This document shows positions 5,930-12,014 of a stretch of 14,237 nucleotides of DNA, one piece after another. Both the position numbers and the translations under genes were made by a program. The DNA lies in contig JAYEII010000022.1 of NCBI GenBank assembly GCA_034660015.1, positions 1 to 14,237 of the forward strand. Direction: 5' to 3'. Within the stretch, counting starts at the first letter, position 1, and every line of letters begins with the position of its first letter. The stretch comes from QEXZ01 sp034660015. GTDB lineage: Archaea > Halobacteriota > Syntropharchaeia > Alkanophagales > Methanospirareceae. The notes under the pieces were generated by a model that worked only from the letters and a program-made list of their open reading frames with translations, did no database searches and was not told the origin of the DNA.

Positions 5930-6640
5930 CTCCACATTTCTTATGTCTATTTCCCTCGCTTTTATCTCCACCACGCCACCATTTATCGCACCATAAGGGC
6001 AAAGCTCACTGCATAGTCCACATCCATTGCATCGCAGCAGATCAATTTGCGGGATGGGCACGCCATAAATAGCGTCACGTTCACATCTATCCCTCGGCTC
6101 GCAATCGTCACAGCCCCGGCATTTATCCCGGTCTATTGAATATGGCATTTCCGATTCCACTTTCCCTGGAGAACCATCCGTTGGAACGATATATACCGGG
6201 ATGCACGCCTTCATTGCAAGAGAGACGACATTTGTTACCAACGAATCCGCTATGCCATACGCTATCTTTGCAACGGTATTAGAAGTAGCAGGGGAAACAA
6301 CAACGGCATCGTATTTCTTCAAAGAGAACCTGCCTGCTTTTGGAGAACTTGACCCTTGCTCCTTCTCCGTAAATATCTCCTCCATGTAATCCCCGCTTGA
6401 TATCTCCTTTAACTTATCGAAGATGCCATACATTCGCAGCACTTCCACGCCTGCATTGGAGATAAAAGTAGTGATATTTATCTCTTGTTGAGAGGTTTTA
6501 GGTTTAAGGTTTAAGGTTTCGGGGACCAAGTCCCGGGCACCTGATACCTGACACCTGGCACCTTTTTTTATCGTTCTGAGGACCTCGTAGCTTTCTTCCA
6601 GAAAATGTCCCGCCCCCGTTATGCACCATGCTATTTTCAT
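5840..6640 (-). CDS. Dihydromethanopterin reductase (acceptor)-like archaeoflavoprotein with 2x[4Fe-4S], carrying an in-frame repeat insertion
   Basis: The protein has 266 residues. An N-terminal flavodoxin/flavoprotein-like domain (MKIAWCITGAGHFLEES, and YDAVVVSPATSNTVAKIAYGIADSLVTN at 110-137) is followed by a two-cluster ferredoxin region with Cys 174, 177, 180, 186 and Cys 204, 207, 210, 214. This matches the MJ0208-type archaeoflavoprotein family, related to DmrB/DmrX, which reduce dihydromethanopterin to tetrahydromethanopterin; the reaction is inferred from homology. Residues 27-52 (GARCQVSGARDLVPETLNLK...) look foreign. They are encoded by a palindromic dispersed-type repeat at 6485-6562 and lie between the first helix and the second beta strand of the flavin domain. 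The ATG follows the moaE stop with no spacing. The AAGGA in the last moaE codons serves as its ribosome binding site, so the two genes are co-translated. Confidence 0.8.
   Translation of the reverse strand: MKIAWCITGAGHFLEESYEVLRTIKKGARCQVSGARDLVPETLNLKPKTSQQEINITTFISNAGVEVLRMYGIFDKLKEISSGDYMEEIFTEKEQGSSSPKAGRFSLKKYDAVVVSPATSNTVAKIAYGIADSLVTNVVSLAMKACIPVYIVPTDGSPGKVESEMPYSIDRDKCRGCDDCEPRDRCERDAIYGVPIPQIDLLRCNGCGLCSELCPYGAINGGVVEIKAREIDIRNVELLKEMEGMVILEHPKQFLSYKTHSDYYNP
6485..6562 (-). repeat. Palindromic repeat inserted in frame in the flavoprotein gene
   Basis: The segment contains GGTGTCAGGTATCAGGTGCC (near-tandem CAGGT units), a perfect GGGACcaaGTCCC hairpin (6523-6535 on the plus strand) and tandem AGGTTTA units. 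Its 78 bases keep the reading frame and add 26 residues to the protein at 5840-6640. Sequence of this style is normally intergenic. Confidence 0.75.
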
Positions 6641-7251
6641 TTATTTTTCCTTCAGCCTTATAGCTTCGCTTATCCTCAACACGTCTATCAAATATTCACA
6701 CGCCCGAAAAGCCTCCTTTCTATGCTTCGCACCCACCAGAATAGCAACGATATTATCGCCTGCTTCCAACGAACNNNNNNNNNNNNNNNNNNNNNNNNNN
6801 NNNNNNNNNNNNNNNNNNNNNNNNNNNNNNNNNNNNNNNNNNNNNNNNNNNNNNNNNNNNNNNNNNNNNNNNNNTCCTTCAGCCTTATAGCTTCGCTTAT
6901 CCTCAACACGTCTATCAAATATTCACACGCCCGAAAAGCCTCCTTTCTATGCTTCGCACCCACCAGAATAGCAACGATATTATCGCCTGCTTCCAACGAA
7001 CCTTTCCGATGTACGATTTCCACAGCTTCAACATCAAACTTTTCTATGGCTTCTCGTTTTAAGAACTCAAGCTCTTTCTCTGCCTTTGTTTCGTCTTTAA
7101 TTTCTATTTCCATACCTGTTAGACCTTCATCGGCTCTCACTACACCGAGAAACGAAACGATACAGCCCAAGCCCGGCTCGGGCTTTTTCATCTTCCTCAC
7201 GAGTTCATCAATGAAAAAATCCTGCTCTGTAATCATTTCGACTTCGTTCAT
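6641..7251 (-). CDS. moaE: Molybdopterin synthase catalytic subunit (interrupted by an assembly gap)
   Basis: MoaE is the large subunit of molybdopterin synthase. With thiocarboxylated MoaD it inserts the dithiolene sulfurs into precursor Z. Signatures are GCIVSFLGVVRADEG, then VEAVEIVHRKGSLEAGDNIVAILVGAKHRKEAFRACEYLIDVLR, the diagnostic MoaE block. The gap of 100 N (6775-6874) is flanked by two identical 127-bp copies of the 3' part of the gene. Collapsing gap and duplicate gives an intact frame of 127 residues ending EAIRLKEK with its stop at 6641-6643. The usual bacterial PIWKKE end is here EAIRLKEK, so the lysine is kept. The start at 7251 has no obvious ribosome binding site. A TTTAAATTTA stretch just upstream may hold the promoter. 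The flavoprotein gene follows without a gap. Confidence 0.85.
6775..6874. other. Assembly gap (100 N) with identical 127-bp flanks
   Basis: Exactly 100 N separate 6648-6774 from 6875-7001, and these two stretches are identical base for base. A 100-N run is a standard placeholder. An exact 127-base overlap is what remains when two contigs ending in the same k-mer-length sequence are scaffolded without merging. No biological sequence need be missing. Confidence 0.95.
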
Positions 7252-7301
7252 AACATAAATTTAAATTTAAGAGAGACTATAAAAAATAGTATTTGTATAG
7301 A

Positions 7302-7324
7302 ACCATAGATTATACAAGATTAAC
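7302..7324 (+). repeat. Degenerate copy of the CACAGATTAA-type repeat
   Basis: ACCATAGATTATACAAGATTAACCC closely resembles ACCACGAGATTATACAAGAA at 12501-12520 and the CACAGATTAACACAGA units of the larger blocks. It is a single weak copy between the divergent moaE and thioredoxin-like genes. Confidence 0.4.
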
Positions 7325-7404
7325 CCAAGACCGGAAATCAAGAATACCAGAAATAGAAAAAACTGACTTCTGAGTTCTTGCATCTTCACATTTCCTCGTG
7401 AAAT

Positions 7405-7423
7405 TATGGGGCTCTGCCCCATA
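7405..7423. repeat. GGGGCtctGCCCC hairpin
   Basis: TATGGGGC, loop TCT and GCCCCATA form a perfect 8-bp stem. Short GC-rich palindromes of this kind are a common intergenic repeat type. No T-tract follows, so terminator function is doubtful. Confidence 0.5.
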
Positions 7424-7463
7424 TCCCCGCAAGCCCGGAAAGAGCTTATGTGTAATCTTGTGG

Positions 7464-7470
7464 TTATAAG
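7464..7470 (+). promoter_or_regulatory. TATA box for the thioredoxin-like gene
   Basis: TTATAAG is 23-29 bases upstream of the ATG at 7493, the spacing expected when transcription starts at the start codon. There is no ribosome binding site before that ATG, which fits a leaderless mRNA. Confidence 0.45.
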
Positions 7471-7492
7471 AGAAGCTAAACAAAATAGAAAT

Positions 7493-7978
7493 ATGAACCT
7501 TAAAGCCCTCGTCTCACAGCACCAGCAAGCATTCAAGCAGAAAGTAGTGCAAGCGTTCGCAGCAAAACATTCGATGAGCATGGAGCAGGTAGTTGAGGAG
7601 TATGAGGACGAGATAGAGCGGTATATCCGGGAAAAATACAGGGGTGTAGAACAGGCAGTTTCAGAGATACAGGAATTCAAACGCCCTGTCGTGTTGAACA
7701 TAAGACGAGACCCTTGCAGCGACAACGTATGCACGATTTGCGAACGCGACCAGCCAAATATCGAGGAGCTGCAGCGATTGTATGGCGACAGGTTCGTTTT
7801 TTATGCGATTTACGATGGTTCGCCCGAAGGTGCTCTTTATCATGTTATACATCAGGGAGAAGGCGAGAAGCTACTTCCGTTGACCGCGGTCATCCACAAG
7901 GGGGAAGTGAAGAAATACTGGTCTGGGAGACCGGTGGAGGTTGGAGAATACCGCGAATATCTTGATCCGCTGGTGTGA
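7493..7978 (+). CDS. Thioredoxin-fold protein with N-terminal helical extension
   Basis: The protein has 161 residues from the ATG at 7493. Residues 1-65 form a charged helical, probably coiled region. From about 65 the sequence reads like a thioredoxin fold: RPVVLNIRRDPCSDNVCTIC (first strand, then the redox site with Cys 75, 80 and 83, giving a CTIC pair), a helix, YGDRFVFYAIYDG (second strand), LLPLTAVIHKGEVKKYWSGRP (cis-Pro about 129 and the beta hairpin) and a final helix. It probably acts in thiol-disulfide exchange in the cytoplasm, since there is no signal peptide; the substrate is unknown. The frame is open back to 7406, but the extra 29 residues would be read through a GGGGC hairpin, and the TATA box at 7464-7470 lies inside that extension, so I used 7493. 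Confidence 0.6.
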   Translation: MNLKALVSQHQQAFKQKVVQAFAAKHSMSMEQVVEEYEDEIERYIREKYRGVEQAVSEIQEFKRPVVLNIRRDPCSDNVCTICERDQPNIEELQRLYGDRFVFYAIYDGSPEGALYHVIHQGEGEKLLPLTAVIHKGEVKKYWSGRPVEVGEYREYLDPLV

Positions 7979-8015
7979 TGGTTAAGGTTGTCTACGGTCT
8001 TTAAATCGGCATTAT

Positions 8016-8507
8016 TTAAGTAGAACAAAATACATAACCCATGAAAAGTAAGCTCATTATGGCTAATACAATATATATCCAGTAAATGATAGTCCTTATT
8101 CTGAATTGCCTTAAATTAATACTTCGTTCCTTCAGATATTCCTCTGCCGAAGAAAATCTATCGCATAGTAAATCATCAATTCCAAATGCCTTTAATTCCT
8201 TCTTTTCAAGAGAATCCTGAATATCAAGTTTATTACGAAGTACAGAAATTGCATAGGTTGCTTGTAAGTAATAACGACTTCCTCTATACAAAACCAATAT
8301 TCCGAATATGCTGAATATTAAAGCTAAGAAGGGGAAGATGACTACGAGGATTTTTGGTGCTTCTGATCCTATTAGTATTGCACTCAAACCTAAAAGGGCG
8401 GTAATTAAAGCCGCAAAGAAATGTGAACTCCTCCATATTGAGGTATGGTATTCGTTCGCTAAGGACCTCTGCTCAGAAAGTAATGCTCGTAAATCTTCTT
8501 CTTTCAT
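8016..8507 (-). CDS. Small three-TM membrane protein of unknown function
   Basis: The protein has 163 residues. A short polar N-terminus (MKEEDLRALLSEQRSLANEYHTSIWR) is followed by two hydrophobic helices (about 28-47 and 52-74), a cytoplasmic loop YLQATYAISVLRNKLDIQDSLEKKE with a variable acidic segment, and a third hydrophobic helix (about 138-158). The arrangement of paired helices followed by a YxxLRxxL-type helix loosely recalls SLATT-type membrane effectors of nucleotide-signalling systems, but I see no partner nucleotidyltransferase nearby, so this is only a resemblance. It is convergent with the thioredoxin-like gene, with 37 bases between the two stops. Confidence 0.6.
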   Translation of the reverse strand: MKEEDLRALLSEQRSLANEYHTSIWRSSHFFAALITALLGLSAILIGSEAPKILVVIFPFLALIFSIFGILVLYRGSRYYLQATYAISVLRNKLDIQDSLEKKELKAFGIDDLLCDRFSSAEEYLKERSINLRQFRIRTIIYWIYIVLAIMSLLFMGYVFCST

Positions 8508-8571
8508 CTTCTCTCATCCCAATTTTTTGATCACATCTCAATTCTAAAATTATTGTGTTTAAGTAAAACCT

Positions 8572-8580
8572 TTTATATAC
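8572..8580 (+). promoter_or_regulatory. TATA box for the zinc-ribbon gene
   Basis: TTTATATAC is preceded by A-rich sequence (AAGTAAAACC) that could serve as the factor B recognition element. The predicted start near 8600-8605 gives a leader of about 65 bases containing the AGGAGG ribosome binding site at 8650-8655. Confidence 0.5.
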
Positions 8581-8667
8581 CCTCGTGCCATACATATAAT
8601 GCAGGGTAAACTCGAAGAGTTCCCTATTTAAAACAAAAGATTAAATTAAAGGAGGCAATAAGTTACA

Positions 8668-8820
8668 ATGTGTAGTGTTGGTGGTGCGGATTTCGACCTG
8701 GAGATTGAGAAGATAGAATTAGTGAGATACAAGTGCAATAATTGCGGGAACAAGTTTGATGCGATAGGCGATAAAGTGCTCTGCCCTTCATGCCAGTCGG
8801 AAGACGTAGTGAAAGTGTAA
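8668..8820 (+). CDS. Small zinc-ribbon protein (50 aa)
   Basis: This short gene has 50 codons from the ATG at 8668 to the TAA at 8818-8820. It encodes an acidic N-terminus (MCSVGGADFDLEIEKIELVRY) followed by a compact zinc ribbon with Cys 23/26 (CNNC) and Cys 39/42 (CPSC). The metal site looks intact. An AGGAGG ribosome binding site (8650-8655, 12 bases from the ATG, slightly long) and a good TATA box upstream support a real gene. Small stand-alone zinc ribbons in archaea act in transcription, translation or metal handling; nothing here decides which. The next gene starts 19 bases after the stop, so the two are probably co-transcribed. Confidence 0.75.
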   Translation: MCSVGGADFDLEIEKIELVRYKCNNCGNKFDAIGDKVLCPSCQSEDVVKV

Positions 8821-8839
8821 AAACCTGAATTTACCTGGC

Positions 8840-9340
8840 ATGACCCGGCATGATAAGATACCCCTGAGTAGTAACGAGATGCTGCTGGTGCATGGAGATA
8901 GCGGTACGTTAGCTGTGGTCAAAGCAGGCACTCAACGGCAGTTTTTCGTTGATACTCCAGAAGGCGAGTTTGTTTTGGCTGTGGGACCTGAGGAGTTGCT
9001 TGTAGCTTCTGGCTTTGGCATTGACGAGCGAATAGAGAACGGATTAAGGTGTGTGCTATACATGATTAGAGAAGTCAATTCGCCGCTGATTGTACTGCCA
9101 AAAAACCATCCCGCTTCGGCACGTCTCAAAATAGTGGTAGCTGCAGGCAAACGAATTGTGCTGAGCTGTGACATTACGCCGGGGACACACCCGGAACAGC
9201 ATTTGCTCTGTGGTATGAAGGAGTTCGACGGTGCGGAGATTCTGGGCGTAGCAGGCGGTGTGAAGCTGAAGGGGCTGGAATGGGCGAAATACGAGAAAAG
9301 ACACTTTTTCTTTTTTTACAAAAAAGAAAACCTGTGCTAA
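8840..9340 (+). CDS. Conserved-looking alpha/beta protein, unrecognised; C-terminus encoded by a dispersed repeat
   Basis: I do not recognise this 166-residue protein. It is soluble, with alternating strand-like and helical segments: FFVDTPEGEFVLAVGPEELLVASGFGID, then SPLIVLPKNHPASARLKIVVAAGKRIVLSCDITPGTHPEQHLLCG and AEILGVAGGVKLKG. The ITPGTHPEQHLLC stretch (two His, one Cys) looks like a functional loop. The last 14 or so residues (RHFFFFYKKENLC) do not belong to the fold. They are the translation of the Y-rich hairpin repeat at 9298-9350, and the stop codon lies in that repeat's GTGCTAA end. The gene follows the zinc-ribbon gene by 19 bases and precedes proB by 50, so the three may form an operon. 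Confidence 0.6.
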   Translation: MTRHDKIPLSSNEMLLVHGDSGTLAVVKAGTQRQFFVDTPEGEFVLAVGPEELLVASGFGIDERIENGLRCVLYMIREVNSPLIVLPKNHPASARLKIVVAAGKRIVLSCDITPGTHPEQHLLCGMKEFDGAEILGVAGGVKLKGLEWAKYEKRHFFFFYKKENLC

Positions 9341-9350
9341 AAGAAAAAAT
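9298..9350 (-). repeat. AGCACAGGTT hairpin repeat, copy 1
   Basis: Read on the minus strand: CTTTTAGCACAGGTTTTC, then a T-rich arm, GTAAAAAAAG and AAAAAGTGTC. The copy at about 12702-12755 reads TTAGCACAGGTTCTTTTTC and GTAAAAAAGAAAAAGTGT in the same order. The arms can pair as an A/T-rich hairpin. This copy supplies the C-terminus and stop of the gene at 8840-9340. Confidence 0.75.
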
Positions 9351-9390
9351 AATGAGGTGTTTCTTTTTAAACTATTAACAAATCTAAAAG

Positions 9391-10542
9391 GTGACAAAAA
9401 TCACGAGAAAGATGGCGGGAGTTAGGGACATATCAAAAGCGAAAAGGATTGTAATAAAAGTTGGAACCAGCAACCTTACGGATAATAGCTATCGGCTTGA
9501 CCCGCGAAAAGTTGAAAAACTCGCTAAGGAGATAATTGAACTGAAAAATCAGGGTAAGGAAGTCATTGTTGTAACGTCAGGCGCTATCGGTGCCGGTATC
9601 GGTAAGCTCGACCTGAAGCAAAGACCCCGCGACATTAAAATATTGCAGGCTACGGCTGCCGTCGGTCAGAACATCCTGATGAGCACGTATGATAAATATT
9701 TCGCAAAATACGAGCAGACTATCGCTCAACTCTTGTTGACGCACGATAATTTCTTTAACCGACAGAGGTATCTCAACCTCAGAAATACATTGATTACATT
9801 GCTTAAGTCCGGTGTAATCCCAATAATCAACGAGAACGACACCGTAGCAGTGGATGAAATCAAATTAGGAGATAATGATAATTTATCTGCCCTGGTGGCG
9901 AGCAGCCTCGGTGCGGATTTACTTATTATACTTACTGACACTGCGGGGCTGTACACTTATGACCCCAAAAGGAGCGAAAAAGCGGAATTCATTTCGGTTG
10001 TGGAAGATATAACGCCGGAGATTGAGCGAATTGCCTCGGGCAGAGGTAAAACAGGTGTGGGTGGAATGAAGACAAAAGTTCAGGCTGCTGAAGTCACCAT
10101 GAAAGCGGGCATTCCGATGGTCATTGCAAATGGCGGTGAGGAAAACATCCTCTCCCGGGTTATAGCAGGAGAACCGGTGGGAACGTTATTCATGCCCAAA
10201 AAGAAAAGGATGAACGATAGAGAGCACTGGATTCTATTCTCCGCATCACCAAAGGGCAAGATTAAGGTGGATGAAGGTGCAAAAACCGCACTGGTAGAAG
10301 GAGGCGGTAGTTTGCTTCCTTCCGGTATCACCGACGTTGAAGATGAATTCTTGCGTGGCGACCCCGTGAGCATTGTTGACGCCCGGAGCGTGGAATTCGC
10401 CAGAGGCATTACAAACTACTCCTCCGGGGAAATAAAGAAGATTAAAGGTGTGCAATCAAAAGAAATCGAGCAAATTCTGGGTCGTAAAGATTACGGATAC
10501 GGCGAAGTAGTGGTTTATAGAGGTAATCTCGTGCTGTTATAA
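9391..10542 (+). CDS. proB: Glutamate 5-kinase
   Basis: ProB phosphorylates glutamate to gamma-glutamyl phosphate, the first and feedback-controlled step of proline synthesis. The protein has 383 residues from a GTG at 9391, or 376 from the ATG at 9412 (MAGVRDISKAKRIVIKVG), which I cannot exclude; neither has a strong ribosome binding site. The amino-acid-kinase domain shows VIKVGTSNLT (21-30), VVTSGAIGAG (60-69), IINENDTVAVDEIKLGDNDNLSALVA (145-170), LTDTAGLYTYDP (181-192) and GRGKTGVGGMKTKVQAAE (218-234). A C-terminal PUA domain follows, about 289-375 (GKIKVDEGAKTALVEGG... LRGDPVSIVD... ARGITNYSSGEI), as in the full-length enzyme. proA and proC are not in the window. Confidence 0.95.
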   Translation: MTKITRKMAGVRDISKAKRIVIKVGTSNLTDNSYRLDPRKVEKLAKEIIELKNQGKEVIVVTSGAIGAGIGKLDLKQRPRDIKILQATAAVGQNILMSTYDKYFAKYEQTIAQLLLTHDNFFNRQRYLNLRNTLITLLKSGVIPIINENDTVAVDEIKLGDNDNLSALVASSLGADLLIILTDTAGLYTYDPKRSEKAEFISVVEDITPEIERIASGRGKTGVGGMKTKVQAAEVTMKAGIPMVIANGGEENILSRVIAGEPVGTLFMPKKKRMNDREHWILFSASPKGKIKVDEGAKTALVEGGGSLLPSGITDVEDEFLRGDPVSIVDARSVEFARGITNYSSGEIKKIKGVQSKEIEQILGRKDYGYGEVVVYRGNLVLL

Positions 10543-10587
10543 GATAAGTTGAGGAGCCAGACAGCACCTCCGAAGTGTTTTTGGATT

Positions 10588-10608
10588 AAACCTTTTTCTA
10601 AAAGGTTT
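10588..10608. terminator. AAACCTTTT/AAAAGGTTT hairpin between convergent genes
   Basis: A perfect 9-bp stem with a TCT loop lies between the 3' ends of proB and the DUF3368 gene. It carries the AAACCTTTT-CTAAAAGG arm seen in the dispersed hairpin repeats at 12658-12755. Its position fits a bidirectional transcription terminator, though the stem is A/T-rich. Confidence 0.45.
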
Positions 10609-10659
10609 GACTTATCAACCCTCCCGACCACAGGAAAGCAAGCCATTAAAAAGAAACTT

Positions 10660-11145
10660 TTATCTTTTTATCTCCTCTAAAAACTTTGTATATATTCTCG
10701 TGGAAATTCGGAAGCCCTCTTTAATCATTTCATCTAACGTTTTTACTGCCTCTTCTTTACTAATTAAACCATTCTCAACAGCTTCTTTTAATACGTAAAG
10801 ACTTCCTCTTACTTTTAAATCTACCGCTCTCGCTACTTCTCTTGCATCTTCCTCATCAATCAAAACAAAACATTTGTGTTTCTTAGCAAGTAAAATAGTA
10901 TTCCCTTCTCCTCTGTGTATGCCACGGAATTTTTTTCCCTCCCTTAGTTTCTCTATCTCTATCCATCCTTCTTTTACCGCATCTTCAATTACTAATGCAT
11001 CCGAAGCCCCACCTTCTTTACCCTTATCTATTGTCTCACGCTTCACTTCTTCTTCGATTAGCACTCTTTCGAATAATTCACGCAGTAAATAGTGTTTTCC
11101 CGCTTTTGCCATGCTGATTAGAGGCGAAGCATCTGAGATAATCAT
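10660..11145 (-). CDS. DUF3368 PIN-like nuclease toxin
   Basis: This 161-residue protein matches the DUF3368 group of PIN-domain proteins, the usual partners of UPF0175 antitoxins. It begins MIISDASPLISMAKAG, with the PIN acidic residue Asp 5. The conserved RGEGNTILLAKKH (78-90, Glu 80) and VLIDEEDAREVARAVDLKVRGSLYVL (94-119, Asp 97 and Asp 100) complete a plausible Mg2+ site. A helical tail follows (GLISKEEAVKTLDEMIKEGFRIS). The expected activity is RNA cleavage during toxin activation, inferred from the family. The ATG overlaps the antitoxin stop by 4 bases (ATGA), so the pair is translationally coupled. Confidence 0.85.
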   Translation of the reverse strand: MIISDASPLISMAKAGKHYLLRELFERVLIEEEVKRETIDKGKEGGASDALVIEDAVKEGWIEIEKLREGKKFRGIHRGEGNTILLAKKHKCFVLIDEEDAREVARAVDLKVRGSLYVLKEAVENGLISKEEAVKTLDEMIKEGFRISTRIYTKFLEEIKR

Positions 11146-11426
11146 TCCAAATCTTCCTTCAAAGATTGTTCAGAATAATGCATTTCAACGCCTTTTTCTT
11201 GCAGAATTTTGTTCATCTTTCTTAGAGAGACACCTGCTATTTCAGCAGCCTTCCACGTGCTTACTTCTCCATCCAAATACTTTTTTAGTGCCTGTTCTAT
11301 TCTGTACTGCTTTAACCCGGAGAAGAGAAGATTTTTTATGAGTGTCTGTCTATCCAAATAAGGTTGTTCTACTGCTTTCAATGCCTTTGCAAATTCTTCA
11401 TCCACTTCCACTGATATAATTTTCAT
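11142..11426 (-). CDS. UPF0175-family antitoxin
   Basis: The 94-residue protein starts MKIISVEVDEEFAKALKAVE, followed by LDRQTLIKNLLFSGLKQYRIEQALKKYLDGEVSTWKAAEIAGVSLRKMNKILQEKGVEMHYSEQSLKEDLE. The segment ALKKYxxGExSxxxAAxxAGVSxxxM is the UPF0175 hallmark and forms a helix-turn-helix-like DNA-binding unit (about 46-75), so autoregulation of the operon is likely. The frame is open another 25 codons upstream to 11501. Those residues would be read from a dispersed repeat and from the promoter, and the ATG at 11426 lies about 28 bases from a TATA box, so the short form (probably leaderless) is chosen. It overlaps the toxin gene by 4 bases. Confidence 0.85.
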   Translation of the reverse strand: MKIISVEVDEEFAKALKAVEQPYLDRQTLIKNLLFSGLKQYRIEQALKKYLDGEVSTWKAAEIAGVSLRKMNKILQEKGVEMHYSEQSLKEDLE

Positions 11427-11450
11427 GTTTATACATTTCGCATTCTCTGC

Positions 11451-11458
11451 ATATAAAT
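11451..11458 (-). promoter_or_regulatory. TATA box of the UPF0175/DUF3368 operon
   Basis: ATTTATAT on the minus strand is 25-32 bases upstream of the antitoxin ATG at 11426. This is the spacing of a leaderless archaeal transcript. It separates the toxin-antitoxin pair from the methyltransferase gene upstream. Confidence 0.5.
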
Positions 11459-11462
11459 ATTT

Positions 11463-11493
11463 AGCACAGGTTCTTTCTTTAGAAAGAAAGTGC
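11463..11493 (+). repeat. AGCACAGGTT hairpin repeat, copy 2
   Basis: AGCACAGGTTCTTTCTTTAG continues into AAAGAAAGTGCAT. CTTTCTTT and AAAGAAAG form an 8-bp stem. It is the same family as the copies at 9298-9350 and about 12702-12755. The stop codon of the methyltransferase gene lies inside it, so the repeat marks the 3' end of that gene and may act as a terminator. Confidence 0.7.
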
Positions 11494-12012
11494 ATAGGCA
11501 TTCATCAACGTTCCTGAATAGGTTTCTACTTCACCGAGCGAATTTAGTTCGAGTTCCAGCCAGTCGAGGTCAACGTGTTTGTAACTGCTAAACGCGTGGA
11601 ACTCCGCGAAGCCTTCTGGCGTGAATTCAGCGATAATAACCTTTTCCTTTGCTACTCGATGCAGCTCATGAAGGCATTTTCTTCTTCCTTCGGGCTCAAT
11701 GTGATGCAAAGTGCCGTAACAGATTACAACGTCAAAACTTCCGTTTGGATAACTAAGTGAAGTTGCATCTCCGTACTCAAATACGATTTGCTCGGCAAGA
11801 CCTTCCTTTTCTGCGTCTCTCCTTGCATCCACTAAGGCATCCTCAGAAACGTCTATATTTGTAACCGTGCAATTGAAATCCCGCGCTGCGATAATCGCTA
11901 ACGGTCCTGCACCGACATCGAGCAAAACCTTATTGTTTACTTCCCCCCACCTCAGAATCTCCGCTCGTTCTATCAAACCTTCTGCGTCTTCTTTTAGTTT
12001 TTCGGGGTGCAT
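11479..12012 (-). CDS. Class I SAM-dependent methyltransferase
   Basis: This 177-residue cytosolic protein has a Methyltransf_11-type fold: motif I VLLDVGAGPLAIIAARDF (29-46), TNIDVSEDAL (51-60) with the acidic residue that binds the SAM ribose, FEYGDATSLSYPNGSFDVVICYGTLHHI (78-105, motifs II/III) and LHELHRVAKEKVIIAEF (114-130). The acceptor is unknown; the DVVICYGTLHHI motif is shared by UbiE-like and small-molecule methyltransferases. The motif I Gly pattern is GAGP rather than GCGTG, as in many archaeal members. The ATG lies 2 bases after the stop of the gene at 12015, so the two form an operon. The last residues and the stop overlap the dispersed hairpin repeat at 11463-11493. Confidence 0.85.
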   Translation of the reverse strand: MHPEKLKEDAEGLIERAEILRWGEVNNKVLLDVGAGPLAIIAARDFNCTVTNIDVSEDALVDARRDAEKEGLAEQIVFEYGDATSLSYPNGSFDVVICYGTLHHIEPEGRRKCLHELHRVAKEKVIIAEFTPEGFAEFHAFSSYKHVDLDWLELELNSLGEVETYSGTLMNAYALSF

Positions 12013-12014
12013 TT

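Noticed and set aside
6648..7001. A genuine tandem duplication of the moaE 3' end
   Set aside because: The copies are identical over exactly 127 bases and abut a 100-N placeholder; a contig-end overlap explains this better.
6605..7258. A long plus-strand frame across the N gap
   Set aside because: It is the antisense of moaE, kept open only because N codons are not read as stops; it also repeats itself because of the duplicated flank.
7406..7492. N-terminal extension of the thioredoxin-like gene to the ATG at 7406
   Set aside because: It would be encoded by the GGGGC hairpin and the likely TATA box, and has no protein-like pattern.
8016..8507. Assignment of the 3-TM protein to SLATT-type antiviral effectors
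   Set aside because: The resemblance is only in helix layout; no nucleotide-signalling enzyme or other defence gene is adjacent.
11427..11501. N-terminal extension of the UPF0175 antitoxin to 11501
   Set aside because: It covers the TATA box and the dispersed hairpin repeat; family members start at MKIISVEVDEE-like sequence.
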